DNA from: Ceratothoa steindachneri
Lineage: Eukaryota > Arthropoda > Malacostraca > Isopoda > Cymothoidae
Length of the DNA stretch: 64,000 nt
Direction: 5' to 3'
Assembly (NCBI GenBank): GCA_963969495.1
Contig: OZ018323.1
Coordinates: 67,150,460 to 67,214,459 of the forward strand
This document shows, piece after piece, positions 12,801-23,500 of this stretch. The stretch's first letter is position 1, and each line of letters begins with the position of its first letter. The position numbers and the translations under genes were made by a program. The notes beneath the pieces are model-generated. The model was not told where the DNA came from and did not search any database. It was given only the letters and a program-made list of their open reading frames with translations.

Positions 12801-13629
12801 TATCAACTACTGCACCATTGAGTTTTCATTCACTTCTATGGGAACAAGTTTGATTAAGTTATGTATGTGTAGTTAGCATTCGAATCTTATTCAGCCAACA
12901 TTAGTCTCAAAATTATCCCGTAGAATTTTAGTTAATAATTTTTGGATTTTGTACAACCAACGTTATTGTAGGTTGAATGTTTTTGATTTAGCGTTTCGCC
13001 AGTTTAATGCCAAAATGGTGATTTCGCTCCAGCTCTGAAAATGATTCCAAAAATATCTTGTTTAAACATTCGATCTCTGTTACAATAAAATAATTTGGGA
13101 AATTGCCTATTTTGAATTTAACCTTTCCAGAATCATTTGTATTTGAGTTTCTTGCATATTGGGGTGGAGGGGGTAGCAATATTAAAGAAAATCAGTTATA
13201 CTAACTTTCCTTCATTCAAGACTCGTTAAGGGCATTTGTATTGCTCCAAATGCAATTACATAAACAATTTTAATTGGTAAGGGTTGTTGGGTTTCACAAT
13301 TGCTGTACAAAGTGTTGTCTTCGCTAACTGTACCAAGCTTTTCCTCTTCTTTCAAAGGATCTTCGAGTGAAAGCTAAGTACTTTCAGCATGATTTTTTGA
13401 GGATATCTGTAGCTATTAAACTTGATTTCGTATTGTAGGGTCCATTCTAATCTAGTTGAGTATTCTCTAACTTTGAAGTTAAAGAGATTGTAAACTGAAC
13501 CAATTCTTCAAGTTGTATGTCGTATTGTTTAATATTTTTTGAAATATAATAAATTTTCCTTTCCTTGTTTATACTTTTAAGTTTACTGTCTGGTCTTCGA
13601 CTCAGCTCTGGATTTTTTCTTCATTTCAG
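9865..13629 (+). other. 3' UTR of isoform a and/or intron before exon b
   Basis: AT-rich sequence with no sustained open frame. The first 150 bases are still C-rich and probably transcribed as 3' UTR. The end (about 13609-13629) is a T-rich tract closing with TTTCAG, an acceptor. Confidence 0.45.
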
Positions 13630-13702
13630 ACGTCCCTTGCCTTCTGTACCTCCTAGAGTACAACCGCATCGACCACTGTTACCTCAAAAACCTAATTTAT
13701 AA
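13630..13702 (+). CDS. Alternative terminal exon b of the dynamin-like gene
   Basis: After the acceptor TTCTTCATTTCAG, one base completes the same split codon (TC+A, also Ser). Then 23 codons and TAA (13700-13702) follow. The short peptide begins RPLPSVPPRVQPHRPLLPQ, so the join reads LIPS-RPLPSVPPR and extends the PSRP and PxxP motif pattern. It is too short for a standard ORF search. Matching phase, a good acceptor and proline-rich content make it a likely alternative C terminus lacking the alanine-rich tail of exon a. Confidence 0.55.
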
Positions 13703-15758
13703 CGAAATTGTTAAAAAGAAAATGCTGTGATGACCCAAATAACCGGATTTAAAAGCAAGTTGTACCTCCTCACCAAGACGGATTTTTTGGGGTGTGTATT
13801 TGGGAAACGGCCAAAACTGATTTTTTTAATCTAGCTCAGTTTTTACCACCTGTTGAGTAATTTCTAAGGATATAAAAAATGCTACTTATTGGAATATATT
13901 GCATTTATTCTTGGCTCATATTGAGTCGCTGTAAAATCATTGGTTGATTGGCACTAATTTAATCAGTAGAAGGAAGCCGATTGACCGCGTTCGGTGCCAG
14001 CTATAGCTCCATTCCCTGCAACATTCATAAAAATGATAGTTTTCTTCCATTACAAATAATCCATTCAGTGTTGTGGATGTGGTTTCTGTGTTGGCATTAA
14101 CGGTATTTAAGGATAATTCATTCGGATTAATACCGAAGAATATATTTCCAGTGTACGCGATTCCAAATACCACCTCCTGAATACTAATTTTTAATGTAAG
14201 CTTTTGTCTGTTCGGTCATAAATTGTCTTAATTCCTGGGTCGATAACCACATAGTCTTTGGATTGCCGTATTATATTGAAGAGCCATTATTTTTGTTTGA
14301 TACCCTCCCCCTCCTACCAAAGCGCGTGTTTTGCTCATATGTAGCAGAGATGAAGCTTTTGAGTGTAGTTGTATAAATTCGTGATATTTACAAAGTTTCC
14401 ATAGAATTGGGTATGTATTTACCAAAATGTCATGCATTATTTAAAAAGCTCTTGAGTACTATCGTCAGTTGAAACGTCTGCTAAGCTGTCTCGCGGCCGA
14501 GACTGAGATAATCCCGTTTGAATTTCTCACATTTATGAAAACATGACAACTAGCGATTTATTTTGCGTTAAATATGTATATACATGAACATTATCCTTAG
14601 TGTATGTATGACCTTGTTGCTCCCAGTCAATGAGTCTAATGTTACTAACAGTCATTGCAATCCAGATAAGTGCTACGAATGCAGTCATCTGAAATTGGCT
14701 TTTGCATTATTCTTTGTATTTGGTTGTTAAGATTCTCATGAAGTTGTTTGTATTTAAGTTGAAATAGGCTTCCATTGCATTGAAACTGCTTTAGTTTATT
14801 GTTGGATATAAAAACTCGTACAAAAGATTATTTATTCTGTGAGGCTGACTTTATGATGTACCAAAGCAGACAAATCAACGATGAAATTGCAGTTGGACCT
14901 TCATTTTTGAAGTGGTGTTAGCAGTAACCAATCTGTCATTTCGAGAGTCCCTTAGTAGGGCTCCTCGTCCCCAAATTTCTGTCTAATACTTCGATGGGGT
15001 TGTTTCCTAGCCTTCGGTGCCAGGCTACATTGAGTCGTCTCCCACAATACACATGCCTCTAGCAAGATCCGATAGAATCGAATCCCTTTTCGTCTCTTGA
15101 ATGATTTTAGGCACATGCGTTTGTATAAATTTGTAAAAAGAGAAAGACCATTATATTTTTTTCATTTTATCCTAGTCAAATATGTGTAAACAACAGTTTA
15201 AAATTATAATTAATGTTCGAATAGTTTTTAATTGAATCAGTCTTAAGACCATTTGTTGGTGTATACAAAATAGATAAACTGACAACAATTTCTAGATCAG
15301 AACCATTATTAACATGCAACGGGAGGTTTCATTAACATATGTTTGTGCTCTTAGTGAGATGGGTCCCATTTGCTAGATTCATGCCACCTTGAAGAGCAGT
15401 CAAAGGCTTGTAAAATGAATGTAAACATATCCTGTCGCCCTAACTCCTCGCCATTCAACAAAATAGAGCCGAAGTTTTTTTGGTTTTTGTCATCGTGAAA
15501 AAGTATGGTTTTATGTGAGCTGAGAATTTTTTTTAATACATTCCAAGTCTATCTTGCAAATAAGTTCACAAATTATCTTCAAATACCACCTAACCTCGGT
15601 AAATTGTGATCAGCGGTGTGTGTTATTGAGTTGTGAATTATAAAATGTAATATTTTTATTGTTTGTTTGCCTTTTTGCATGTAAATACTTAGGTGGGACA
15701 GTTTGAGCTTCAATTACAAGAGTTATTAAAAGTTGAAATTAAATTTCTACTGCGGAAA
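13703..15758. other. AT-rich DNA up to the array, nothing recognised
   Basis: Possible 3' UTR of isoform b, then intergenic DNA. No open frame or RNA gene is supported. It stops abruptly at 15758, where GC-rich array sequence begins. Confidence 0.5.
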
Positions 15759-15870
15759 CCCCCGTAAGGGGCGCGGCGATTTGCCATCCTGGCCGCCGTG
15801 CTGACGGGATCCAGCGCTCCGTCCGGCCCCAGCTTAGCCTCTCTTCCTTCCTTCAAAATACTTGTTTCCT
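15759..15870 (+). mobile_element. A1: isolated 5' end unit of the array retrotransposon
   Basis: The unit begins CCCCCGTAAGGGG and matches the first ~98 bases of every complete 5' end in the array, then diverges (CTTCAAAATACTTG) and is cut by the next 5' start at 15871. It is either an extra promoter-type unit in front of copy A or the stump of an outer copy into which A landed. The base before it (15758) is the edge of the single-copy flank. Confidence 0.8.
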
Positions 15871-16331
15871 CCCCCGTAAGGGGCGCGACGATTTGCCATT
15901 CTGGCCGCCGTGCTGACGGGACTCAGCACCCCGTCCGGCCCCAGCTTAGCCTCTCTTCCTTCCTTCAGATAGCCTGTATTCCTATCCTACCTCGTCGCTT
16001 TTCATACAACCTCTCCCACAACTTTCTCTGGTCAGCCTCTAATTTCACAGGGTAGAAGCTGACCTTCTTCTCAGCCAATCGTCCCGGATCGGGGCTGAGG
16101 GGGGAGGGGACAATGTCCCCTAACCCCTGAGCTCCGGTCTGGGGTGGTTGGCTTTTAACAACCTGCTTCATCCCCACCCATACCTTCCTCACATCCCTTT
16201 TCCTCTCGTCTTCAAAATCTATCCGTTTTACGCCGTGTTCAAGGTGGAGCCGCCATGCCGAAGGACTGCCAGGCCACCAGGCGGGAGGGGTGGTCCCAAA
16301 TGGCGGCGCCTGGCTCTGCCGGGCCTGTAAG

Positions 16332-16364
16332 CACCTCTTGCAGTGCGGGCTACTGCAAGAGGTG
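16332..16364 (+). promoter_or_regulatory. 5' leader stem-loop of copy A (subfamily-2 form)
   Basis: CACCTCTTGCAGT (16332-16344) pairs perfectly over 13 bp with ACTGCAAGAGGTG (16352-16364) around a 7-base loop. It lies 37 bases before the ORF1 ATG (16402). The same stem in subfamily 1 (18023-18055) has a C-G pair where this one has T-A, so pairing is conserved while sequence changes. Confidence 0.85.
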
Positions 16365-17546
16365 GTGAGCGATTGCGTCCCGTAAAACAAAGAGGGTCAC
16401 CATGCCCAATGATGAAAAAAAAAAACATCTCCCCTTAATTCCCCCTATAACAACAACGGAGCCGCCCTCGTGCAGCTCCACAGAAAAGATGGAGGTCCCC
16501 CCCCCTGTGCTTGCGCAGGGGACCCTCCATAGCTCTTTAACCGGAGAGGAGGCTTACTCCTCTCCTACGCCTACGGGTGTAGGGGACTCCCCCTCACCCC
16601 CTTCTCTGGAGGTGCTTTCGGGCACCTCCCTATCTCCAGCGGCAGTCCCTCCTATGCTTTCTAAGGGGACTGCCAAGAAAGCCAGCAGGCCACCCTTAGC
16701 CAGCCGCTCCACATCAAAGCGGCTCGGTAGGGCAAACCCCCTTAGGGGGGAGAGGGAAGCCAGGCCCCTTCGGTCGCTTCCCTCAAAAGACCTGCTGGCA
16801 AGAATTTTGAACCTTGCTGGGGTCAAGGCCTGTGCCTCCCCACACCACCTGACTAGTGACAATACTGCCAAGGGGACCTGCGATGTCCTGGGAGGGGATG
16901 GCCAACTGGAGGCCCCTCCTGTGATAGACATGGTCCTTGAGGAGACCCAGCCCCAGACGGTAGGGCCTTCCATGGGGGGGAATTCGGGCTCGGCGCCAAG
17001 CACCGAACCCGAATCCGCCCCTATGCAAGGTCCTCCTCAAATGGCTGAGGGCTCCGAGGCAGTAGAAGGAGGGGAGGGATCTCCTCCGACAGGTGCCCCT
17101 ACGACAACCAGGACCTTCTCCATTTCGGAGAGGGACCTGGCTGAGGCTGGTCCATCTGGCCTGGGGACTTCTGCCGGCGGAGGTGAAAAGCGGGTTCATT
17201 CCCCGCCCTCCTCTCCTAAAAAGAAAAAGACTCAAAAGACGAAGAAGACTCGGGGCTCCTCTCCATCCGCGGGGGCTGCGGGGACGGATGGGTCTGCTAC
17301 CACTTTGGTAGGCGACCAAGCCAAGATCGGCACATCCGGCCCCTCTACCCCCTCGTGTGCGGAGCCCATGACTACGACTAAGACCAAGAATGCACAGGGC
17401 GGAGCCTCGATGACATCGGGGCCCCTGATTCAGAGGTTACCTGGCGTTTTCGAGCCCGCTGGCTTCAAACGCTTCCTCGTTATTCGCTCCACTGATGGCA
17501 CCATGTTGTCCAAGGGCAACATGATCCATCAGAGGAGAGGATTAGC

Positions 17547-17560
17547 TAGTGCAATTGGTA
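17547..17560 (+). repeat. Left target-site duplication of copy B
   Basis: TAGTGCAATTGGTA, 14 bp, lies directly before the 5' end of B and recurs at 24520-24533 directly after its poly(A). Confidence 0.95.
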
Positions 17561-17572
17561 CCCCGTAAGGGG
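17561..17572 (+). promoter_or_regulatory. 5' terminal CCCC-GTAA-GGGG hairpin
   Basis: Four C-G pairs close a GTAA loop (a GNRA-type tetraloop in RNA) at the very first bases of the element. The same start is found at 15759, 15871, 25137, 39024, 39186, 47436 and 47598, so it marks the transcription start or 5' end of the RNA. Confidence 0.7.
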
Positions 17573-17945
17573 CGCGGCGATTTGCCATCCTGGCCGCCGT
17601 GCTGACGGGATCCAGCGCTCCGTCCGGCCCCAGCTTAGCCTCTCTTCCTTCCTTCAGATAGCCCGATTTCTCCCCTACCTCGTCGCTTTTCATACAACCT
17701 CTCCCACAACTTTCTCTGGTCAGCCTCTAATTTCACAGGGTAGAATGCTGACTTTCTTCTCAAGCCAACCACCCCGGATCGGGGCTGAGGGGGGGAGGGG
17801 ACATTGTCCCCTAACCCCTCAGCTCCGGTTCGGGATGGGATTTTTTTAACAACCTGCTTCATCCCCACCCACATCTTCCTCACATCCCTTTTCCTCTCCT
17901 CTTCACAACCTATATTTTTTACGCCGTGTCCAAGGTGGAGCCGCC

Positions 17946-18056
17946 ATGCCGAAGGACTGCCAGGCCACCAGGCGGGAGGGGTGGTCCCGAATGGCGGCGC
18001 CTGGCTCTGCCGGGCTTGTAAGCACCTCTCGCAGTGCGGGCAACTGCGAGAGGTGA
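17946..18056 (+). CDS. Upstream ORF in the 5' leader of copy B (36 codons)
   Basis: This is the first ATG (context GCCGCCATG) found on scanning the leader, reading 36 codons to TGA (18054-18056). The stop overlaps a second ATG (TGATG; 18056-18058) that opens a 6-codon ORF ending TAA at 18076, 17 bases before the ORF1 ATG. The last codons form the 3' arm of the 13-bp hairpin. The subfamily-2 version keeps the start but differs at several residues and ends one codon later. It may regulate ORF1 translation; no function for the peptide is claimed. Confidence 0.5.
   Translation: MPKDCQATRREGWSRMAAPGSAGLVSTSRSAGNCER
18023..18055 (+). promoter_or_regulatory. 5' leader stem-loop of copy B (subfamily-1 form)
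   Basis: CACCTCTCGCAGT (18023-18035) pairs perfectly with ACTGCGAGAGGTG (18043-18055), with loop GCGGGCA. The stem foot coincides with the stop of the upstream ORF and lies 37 bases before the ORF1 ATG. It is repeated in copies C, D and E. Confidence 0.88.
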
Positions 18057-18092
18057 TGAGCTATTGCGTCCCGTAATCAAAAGAGGGTCACC

Positions 18093-20549
18093 ATGCCCAT
18101 GTATGAAAAAAAACAAAAAACCCAACCCCCAACTTCCCCAAAAACATCTACGGAGCCGCCCTCGGGCAGCTCCACCGAGAAAATGGAGGTCCCCCCCCTT
18201 GTGCTTGCGCAAGGGACCCTCCATAATTCTTTAACCGGAGAGGAGGCTTACTCCTCTCCTACGCCTACGGGTGTAGGGGACTCCCCCTCACCCCCTTCTC
18301 TGGAGGTGCTTTCGGGCACCTCCCTATCTCCAGCGGCAGTCCCTCCTTTGCTTTCTAAGGGGACTGCCAAGAAAGCCAGCAGGCAGCCCATTGCCGACCG
18401 CCCCTCGTGCAAGCGGCTCGGTAGGGCAAACCCCCTTAGGGGGGAGAGGGAAGCCAGGCCCCTTCGGTCGCTTCCCTCAAAAGACCTGCTGGCAAGAATT
18501 TTGAACCTTGCTGGGGTCAAGGCCTGTGCCTCCCCACACCACCTGACTAGTGACAATACTGCCAAGGGGACCTGCGATGTCCTGGGAGGGGATGGCCAAC
18601 TGGAGGCCCCTCCTGTGATAGACATGGTCCTTGAGGAGACCCAGCCCCAGACGGTAGGGCCTTCCATGGGGGGGAATTCGGGCTCGGCGCCAAGCACCGA
18701 ACCCGAATCCGCCCCTATGCAAGGTCCTCCTCAAATGGCTGAGGGCTCCGAGGCAGTAGAAGGAGGGGAGGGATCTCCTCCGACAGGTGCCCCTACGACA
18801 ACCAGGACCTTCTCCATTTCGGAGAGGGACCTGGCTGAGGCTGGTCCATCTGGCCTGGGGACTTCTGCCGGCGGAGGTGAAAAGCGGGTTCATTCCCCGC
18901 CCTCCTCTCCTAAAAAGAAAAAGACTAAAAAGACTCAAAAGACGAAGAAGACTCGGGGCTCCTCTCCATCCGCGGGGGCTGCGGGGACGGATGGGTCTGC
19001 TGCCACTTTGGTAGGCGACCAAGCCAAGATCGGCACATCCGGCCCCTCTACCCCCTCGTGTGCGGAGCCCATGACTACGACTAAGACCAAGAATGCACAG
19101 GGCGGAGCCTCGATGACATCGGGGCCCCTGATTCAGAGGTTACCTGGCGTTTTCGAGCCCGCTGGCTTCAAACGCTTCCTCGTTATTCGCTCCACTGATG
19201 GCACCATGTTGTCCAAGGGCAACATGATCCATCAGAGGAGAGGATTAGCTAGTGCAATTGGTAGAGAGCCGAAGGTAACCCGTTTCTCGGACGGGAGCCT
19301 TCTGGCGAATGCGGCGAATCCCGCCGAGGCGGCCAAGATAAGTGCTCTTCGGACACTTCATGGCACCCCGGTGAGTGTGACGCCGCACTCTACCATGAAC
19401 TTTGTGAAAGGAGTAGTTTATGCGAGGGAACTCGTTGACTACTCCATTGAGGACATCACCCTAGAGCTGGCCGACCATGGGGCGGTCAAGGTCGAGCGTG
19501 TGATGAGAAAACAGGGAGGGGCCTCGAGACCCACCCCTACACTCTTCGTCACGTTCGACTGTGACAAGCTCCCTGAGTCGGTGCGTGCCGGTTGGTACCG
19601 CTACCGCGTGAAGGCATTCGTGCCACTGCCGCGGCGGTGCTATTACTGCCACCGCTTCGGCCATACGAATCGATCATGTAGACGTGCAAAATCGGGGTCA
19701 CCCGAAGTCTGTGTAAATTGCTCCAAGGTCGCACACGATAAGTCCAAATCGTGTGTGGCCAAGTGTGTCAATTGCGGAGAGCCGCACCCTGCTTCTTCGA
19801 AGCAATGTGGTGCATATCTCCTTGAGAAAGAAATCCTGGCCGTTCAGGCCCAGGATCGACTCTCATTCCGCGAGGCAAAGGACTTGGTCCTGGCGCGCCC
19901 GGCTCTGCCTGGGACGTCATATGCCTCAATAGTTAGAAAGGCACCCTCTGCTCCTGGCCCATCCAGGCCAACGAGCACGGTTGTTTCCGCGCCCATTCGG
20001 AGCCCTTCTGTGGGCTCTACCCAACCTGGGCGCTCCCCTGGTAAAGCTGGCGGCAAAAAGGGTTCATACCCTGCCCCGGCTAAAACCAGGGCTCCCCCCT
20101 CTTCCCCCAGCGTGACCGTTTCGCGTAAAGCGAAACGGCCACGCGCCTCCACCGAGTCGTTAGACTCACAGGAGGCAACACCCCTGAAGATGGTCGCTAG
20201 GCCATCTTCCGGGGTTCCTAAAGCTGTTCCCCGAAAGGAGGACAGCAACAAAGGAGCTTCGGCCCCTTTGCCCACGCCCCGAGGTGGAGCGAGTGGCTCG
20301 GAGACGGTGGTTCCTCGAAAAGAGGGCCCCCCGCCTCCGAAGCCGCAACGCCCGCCTAAAGTTTCGAGGCGGAGGGAGGAAAAGACTCGCATGGCGAGCC
20401 CAACCTCCCCCAATAAGTCCTCGAAGGCGACAGCGCCTTCAGCGCTTTGTCCGGCCAACAGCGCCCGGGGTTCTGCCCCCGGGAAGCGTACGGCCATTCC
20501 CGTGAGGGTCTTCAATTCGAGGAGGGTCCCCGCGTCTCCTCCGAGCTAG
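18093..20549 (+). CDS. ORF1 gag-like nucleic-acid-binding protein, copy B
   Basis: ATG in strong context (GTCACCATG) opens 818 codons. Residues 1-265 are Pro/Ser/Thr-rich and look disordered. About 270-290 is a lysine run (KKKKTKKTQKTKKTR) resembling a nuclear localisation signal. About 350-515 is the conserved gag region, probably RRM-like, ending VRAGWYRYRVKAFVPLPRR. Three knuckles follow: C516 (CX2CX4HX4C), C540 (CX2CX4HX5C) and C558 (CX2CX3HX6C), then LLEKEILAVQAQDRLSF. The C-terminal third is basic and proline-rich. Such proteins coat the element RNA into a particle and chaperone integration. The stop TAG lies inside the overlapping ORF2 frame. Confidence 0.92.
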   Translation: MPMYEKKQKTQPPTSPKTSTEPPSGSSTEKMEVPPLVLAQGTLHNSLTGEEAYSSPTPTGVGDSPSPPSLEVLSGTSLSPAAVPPLLSKGTAKKASRQPIADRPSCKRLGRANPLRGEREARPLRSLPSKDLLARILNLAGVKACASPHHLTSDNTAKGTCDVLGGDGQLEAPPVIDMVLEETQPQTVGPSMGGNSGSAPSTEPESAPMQGPPQMAEGSEAVEGGEGSPPTGAPTTTRTFSISERDLAEAGPSGLGTSAGGGEKRVHSPPSSPKKKKTKKTQKTKKTRGSSPSAGAAGTDGSAATLVGDQAKIGTSGPSTPSCAEPMTTTKTKNAQGGASMTSGPLIQRLPGVFEPAGFKRFLVIRSTDGTMLSKGNMIHQRRGLASAIGREPKVTRFSDGSLLANAANPAEAAKISALRTLHGTPVSVTPHSTMNFVKGVVYARELVDYSIEDITLELADHGAVKVERVMRKQGGASRPTPTLFVTFDCDKLPESVRAGWYRYRVKAFVPLPRRCYYCHRFGHTNRSCRRAKSGSPEVCVNCSKVAHDKSKSCVAKCVNCGEPHPASSKQCGAYLLEKEILAVQAQDRLSFREAKDLVLARPALPGTSYASIVRKAPSAPGPSRPTSTVVSAPIRSPSVGSTQPGRSPGKAGGKKGSYPAPAKTRAPPSSPSVTVSRKAKRPRASTESLDSQEATPLKMVARPSSGVPKAVPRKEDSNKGASAPLPTPRGGASGSETVVPRKEGPPPPKPQRPPKVSRRREEKTRMASPTSPNKSSKATAPSALCPANSARGSAPGKRTAIPVRVFNSRRVPASPPS

Positions 20550-23500
20550 GCCTGGAGGGCATATTCCTTCAATGGAATTGCCGTGGACTCCGGGCCAACT
20601 GGGAGGAGCTGCGGAGGCTCGCCTCATCCCGTTCCCCGTTAGCTATTCTTTTGCAGGAGACCATGCTAGGCGCGTGCCCCCTGCCTGCCCTCCCGGGGTA
20701 TAAGGGTCTTGCGACCCAACCACCGCGGGACGGCCGGGCTGGGGGATGCGCGGTTTACACCCGGCATGATGTCTCCGTTCTTCCTTTCTCTTTAGATACC
20801 TCCTTTCAGGCAGTGGCTGTGCAGCTGCACCTGGATAGGAGGTATACTATCATTTCTGCGTACATTCCACCGTCAGCTGACTTCGACGCGGGGGACTTTC
20901 GCCGCGTCGTGGCACGGTTGCCGAGGCCCTATCTCTTGCTTGGAGATCTGAACGGCAGGCATCCTCTCTGGGGAGATTACACCATAAATCCCAGGGGACA
21001 AGTCCTTGCCGATCTGATCGAAGAGCTTGAGATGGGTGTCCTAAACGTGGATGAGTTTACGCATCACTGTCCGAGAACCGCTTCATTTTCTTGCCTTGAC
21101 CTATCTTTGTGCTCTTCGGATGCACAGCCTGATTTTGATTGGGGGGTGGTCGATGACCTCCATGGTAGTGATCACTTTCCCATTCAAATATCATTTTCAG
21201 GGCAACTGCCGCCTGAGAGACCACCTCGGTGGTGCTTGGCGCGGGCGCGGTGGCCTGCATTTCAGGAAATGACTGAATTCTCTATCTCAGTCAAGGAGTT
21301 TAGGTCGGTAGATGAGGCCGTCGAGTTCTTCTCCGGCAACCTCATCGCCGTGGGCCTGACTACTATTCCTAGGACGTCTGGCCGTTTTGCACGCCGACCA
21401 CTCCCATGGTGGTCGGCCGAGTGTGAGACGGCCCTCAAACAGAAGCGTTATGCCTACATGCGCTATAAGCGCCGCCCGAACGATTTCACCGTCGCTGAAT
21501 TTCGTCGGGCTAGGGCTAGGTTCCGGTATATTTCGAAGCACGCCCGCCGCTCTTCTTGGCGGGCATACGTGTCTTCACTTAACGGGAAGACCCCTTTAGC
21601 TGAGGTGTGGAAGCGAGTCAAAAGGATTCGGGGCAAGTTCTCGCAGGACCCCCCTCCCGTTCTCCAGGAGAATGGGACCGCAATCTCGGACCCCGCGTCC
21701 GTGGCGGAATCCTTAGCGACCGCTTTTTCCGCATTCTCTAGCCGTGATGCTGCTCCGCCAGCATTCAATGCACGTCGTGATGTCGCGGAAGGCCGCCGGC
21801 TGGACTTTACCTCCAGAGGCGGAGAACCCTTCAACGACAAGTTTACTGTGAGTGAGTTGCGTTCCGCTCTCGCTTCGTGCGCGGACACCGCCCATGGTCC
21901 GGACGATGTCCCGTACGCCATGCTTCGACACCTGGGTGAGCGAGGCATGGCCTTTCTATTAGATTTGTTCAACAGGATCTGGGTGGAAGGTCTCCTCCCA
22001 GACTCCTGGCGAATCGCTACTGTGCTCGCCTTTCGCAAGCCGGGGAGAGATCACTCTACTCCGACCGGTTTCCGCCCAATCTCTCTAACCTCTTGCGTGT
22101 GCAAGTTGATGGAGAAATTGGTAAATGTTAGATTAGCCTATTTCCTGGACAGCGGAGGCCATCTGTCTTCTGCACAGTGCGGCTTCCGTAAGTTCCACTC
22201 CACGTCGGATGCTCTGCTCCGACTGGAAAATGCCGTCTGCGAGGCTTTCCTTCGTAGACAGCACTACGCCACGGTGTTTTTTGATCTGGAGAAAGCCTAT
22301 GATACCGCATGGCGATACGGTATCATGGAGACTCTCCACACGATGGGGGCGAGGGGACGCCTCCCAATGTTTATATCTGAATTTTTGCGAGATCGTCGAT
22401 TCCGCGTACGGGTGGGGGGAGCCCTCTCCGGCCCAAAGGAGCAGGAAGAGGGTGTCCCGCAGGGAAGTGTCCTCAGTGTCACACTCTTTGCCCTGAGCAT
22501 CAACGGCATCACCTCGGTGCTGCCGGAAGATGTTCTCGCTACGCTCTACGTGGACGACCTTTCGATCTCTTTTGGCGCGGCCCAGATGCCAACTCTGGAG
22601 CGCCGACTCCAACAGGCATTGAACCGCGTCTCTCGCTATGCCGAAGCGCACAGGTTTCGGTTTTCTTTGGCCAAGACTAAGGTGGTGCACTTCTGCCGCC
22701 ATCCACGGCTTCACCCCGACCCAGATTTGTTTCTTAATGGGGTGCGCCTGGATGTGGTTGAGTCGCACCGTTTCCTTGGTCTTGTATTCGACCGACGCCT
22801 CACCTGGGAGGCTCACATTCGCAGCCTTAGGGTCTCTTGTACCCGCGCCATGGACATTCTCCGTTCCGTGACGTTCAGCGCTTGGGGCGCTGATAGGGCT
22901 ACCGCCTTACTTTTTTATCGATCCTTTGTTCGCTCGAAGCTCGACTACGGATGCGAGTTTTATGCATCCGCAGCCGAGCGTTTATTGCGGAAGGTGGATT
23001 CGATCCACCACACCGGCCTTCGCCTTGCGACCGGTGCCTTCCGCACTTCCCCCATTGAGAGCCTGTTGGTCGATGCTGGGGAGATGCCACTCGCTCTGCG
23101 CCGCGTGCAGTGCATCACTCGCCTGTACGCGCGAGCCCGGCGCCTCCCCCAGTCGCCAACAGCTCTCACTGCATCCGCAGCTGATCTCGATGGTGCCTAT
23201 GCCGCCGAGAGACGCCAGTCATACCCTAAGCCCTTTGGGTTTAGGGCCAGGAAACTCCTTCGAGAGGTAGATATAGCTCTCGGGCCGGTGGCGCCCCTGG
23301 TTCTGCCCAGGACGCCACCCTGGAGGGTACCACATTTGGCTATTTGTCGCCACGCCTCTGCTCCCAAAGCTTGTACTGCGCCGGGAGTATTGCGTTCGAT
23401 CTTTTTGGAGCACACATCGTGTCACGCTGGTACCGTGCCAGTGTATACGGATGGCTCCAAGTCCCAAGAGGGGGTCGGCTTCCACGCCGTATCCCCTCTG

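Noticed and set aside
17561..17660. HDV-like self-cleaving ribozyme at the 5' end
   Set aside because: The visible pairings are nested and do not give the double-pseudoknot order; kept only as a structured 5' end.
20464..20549. Classical -1 slippery heptamer in the ORF overlap
   Set aside because: No X-XXY-YYZ match was found in the ORF1 reading frame.
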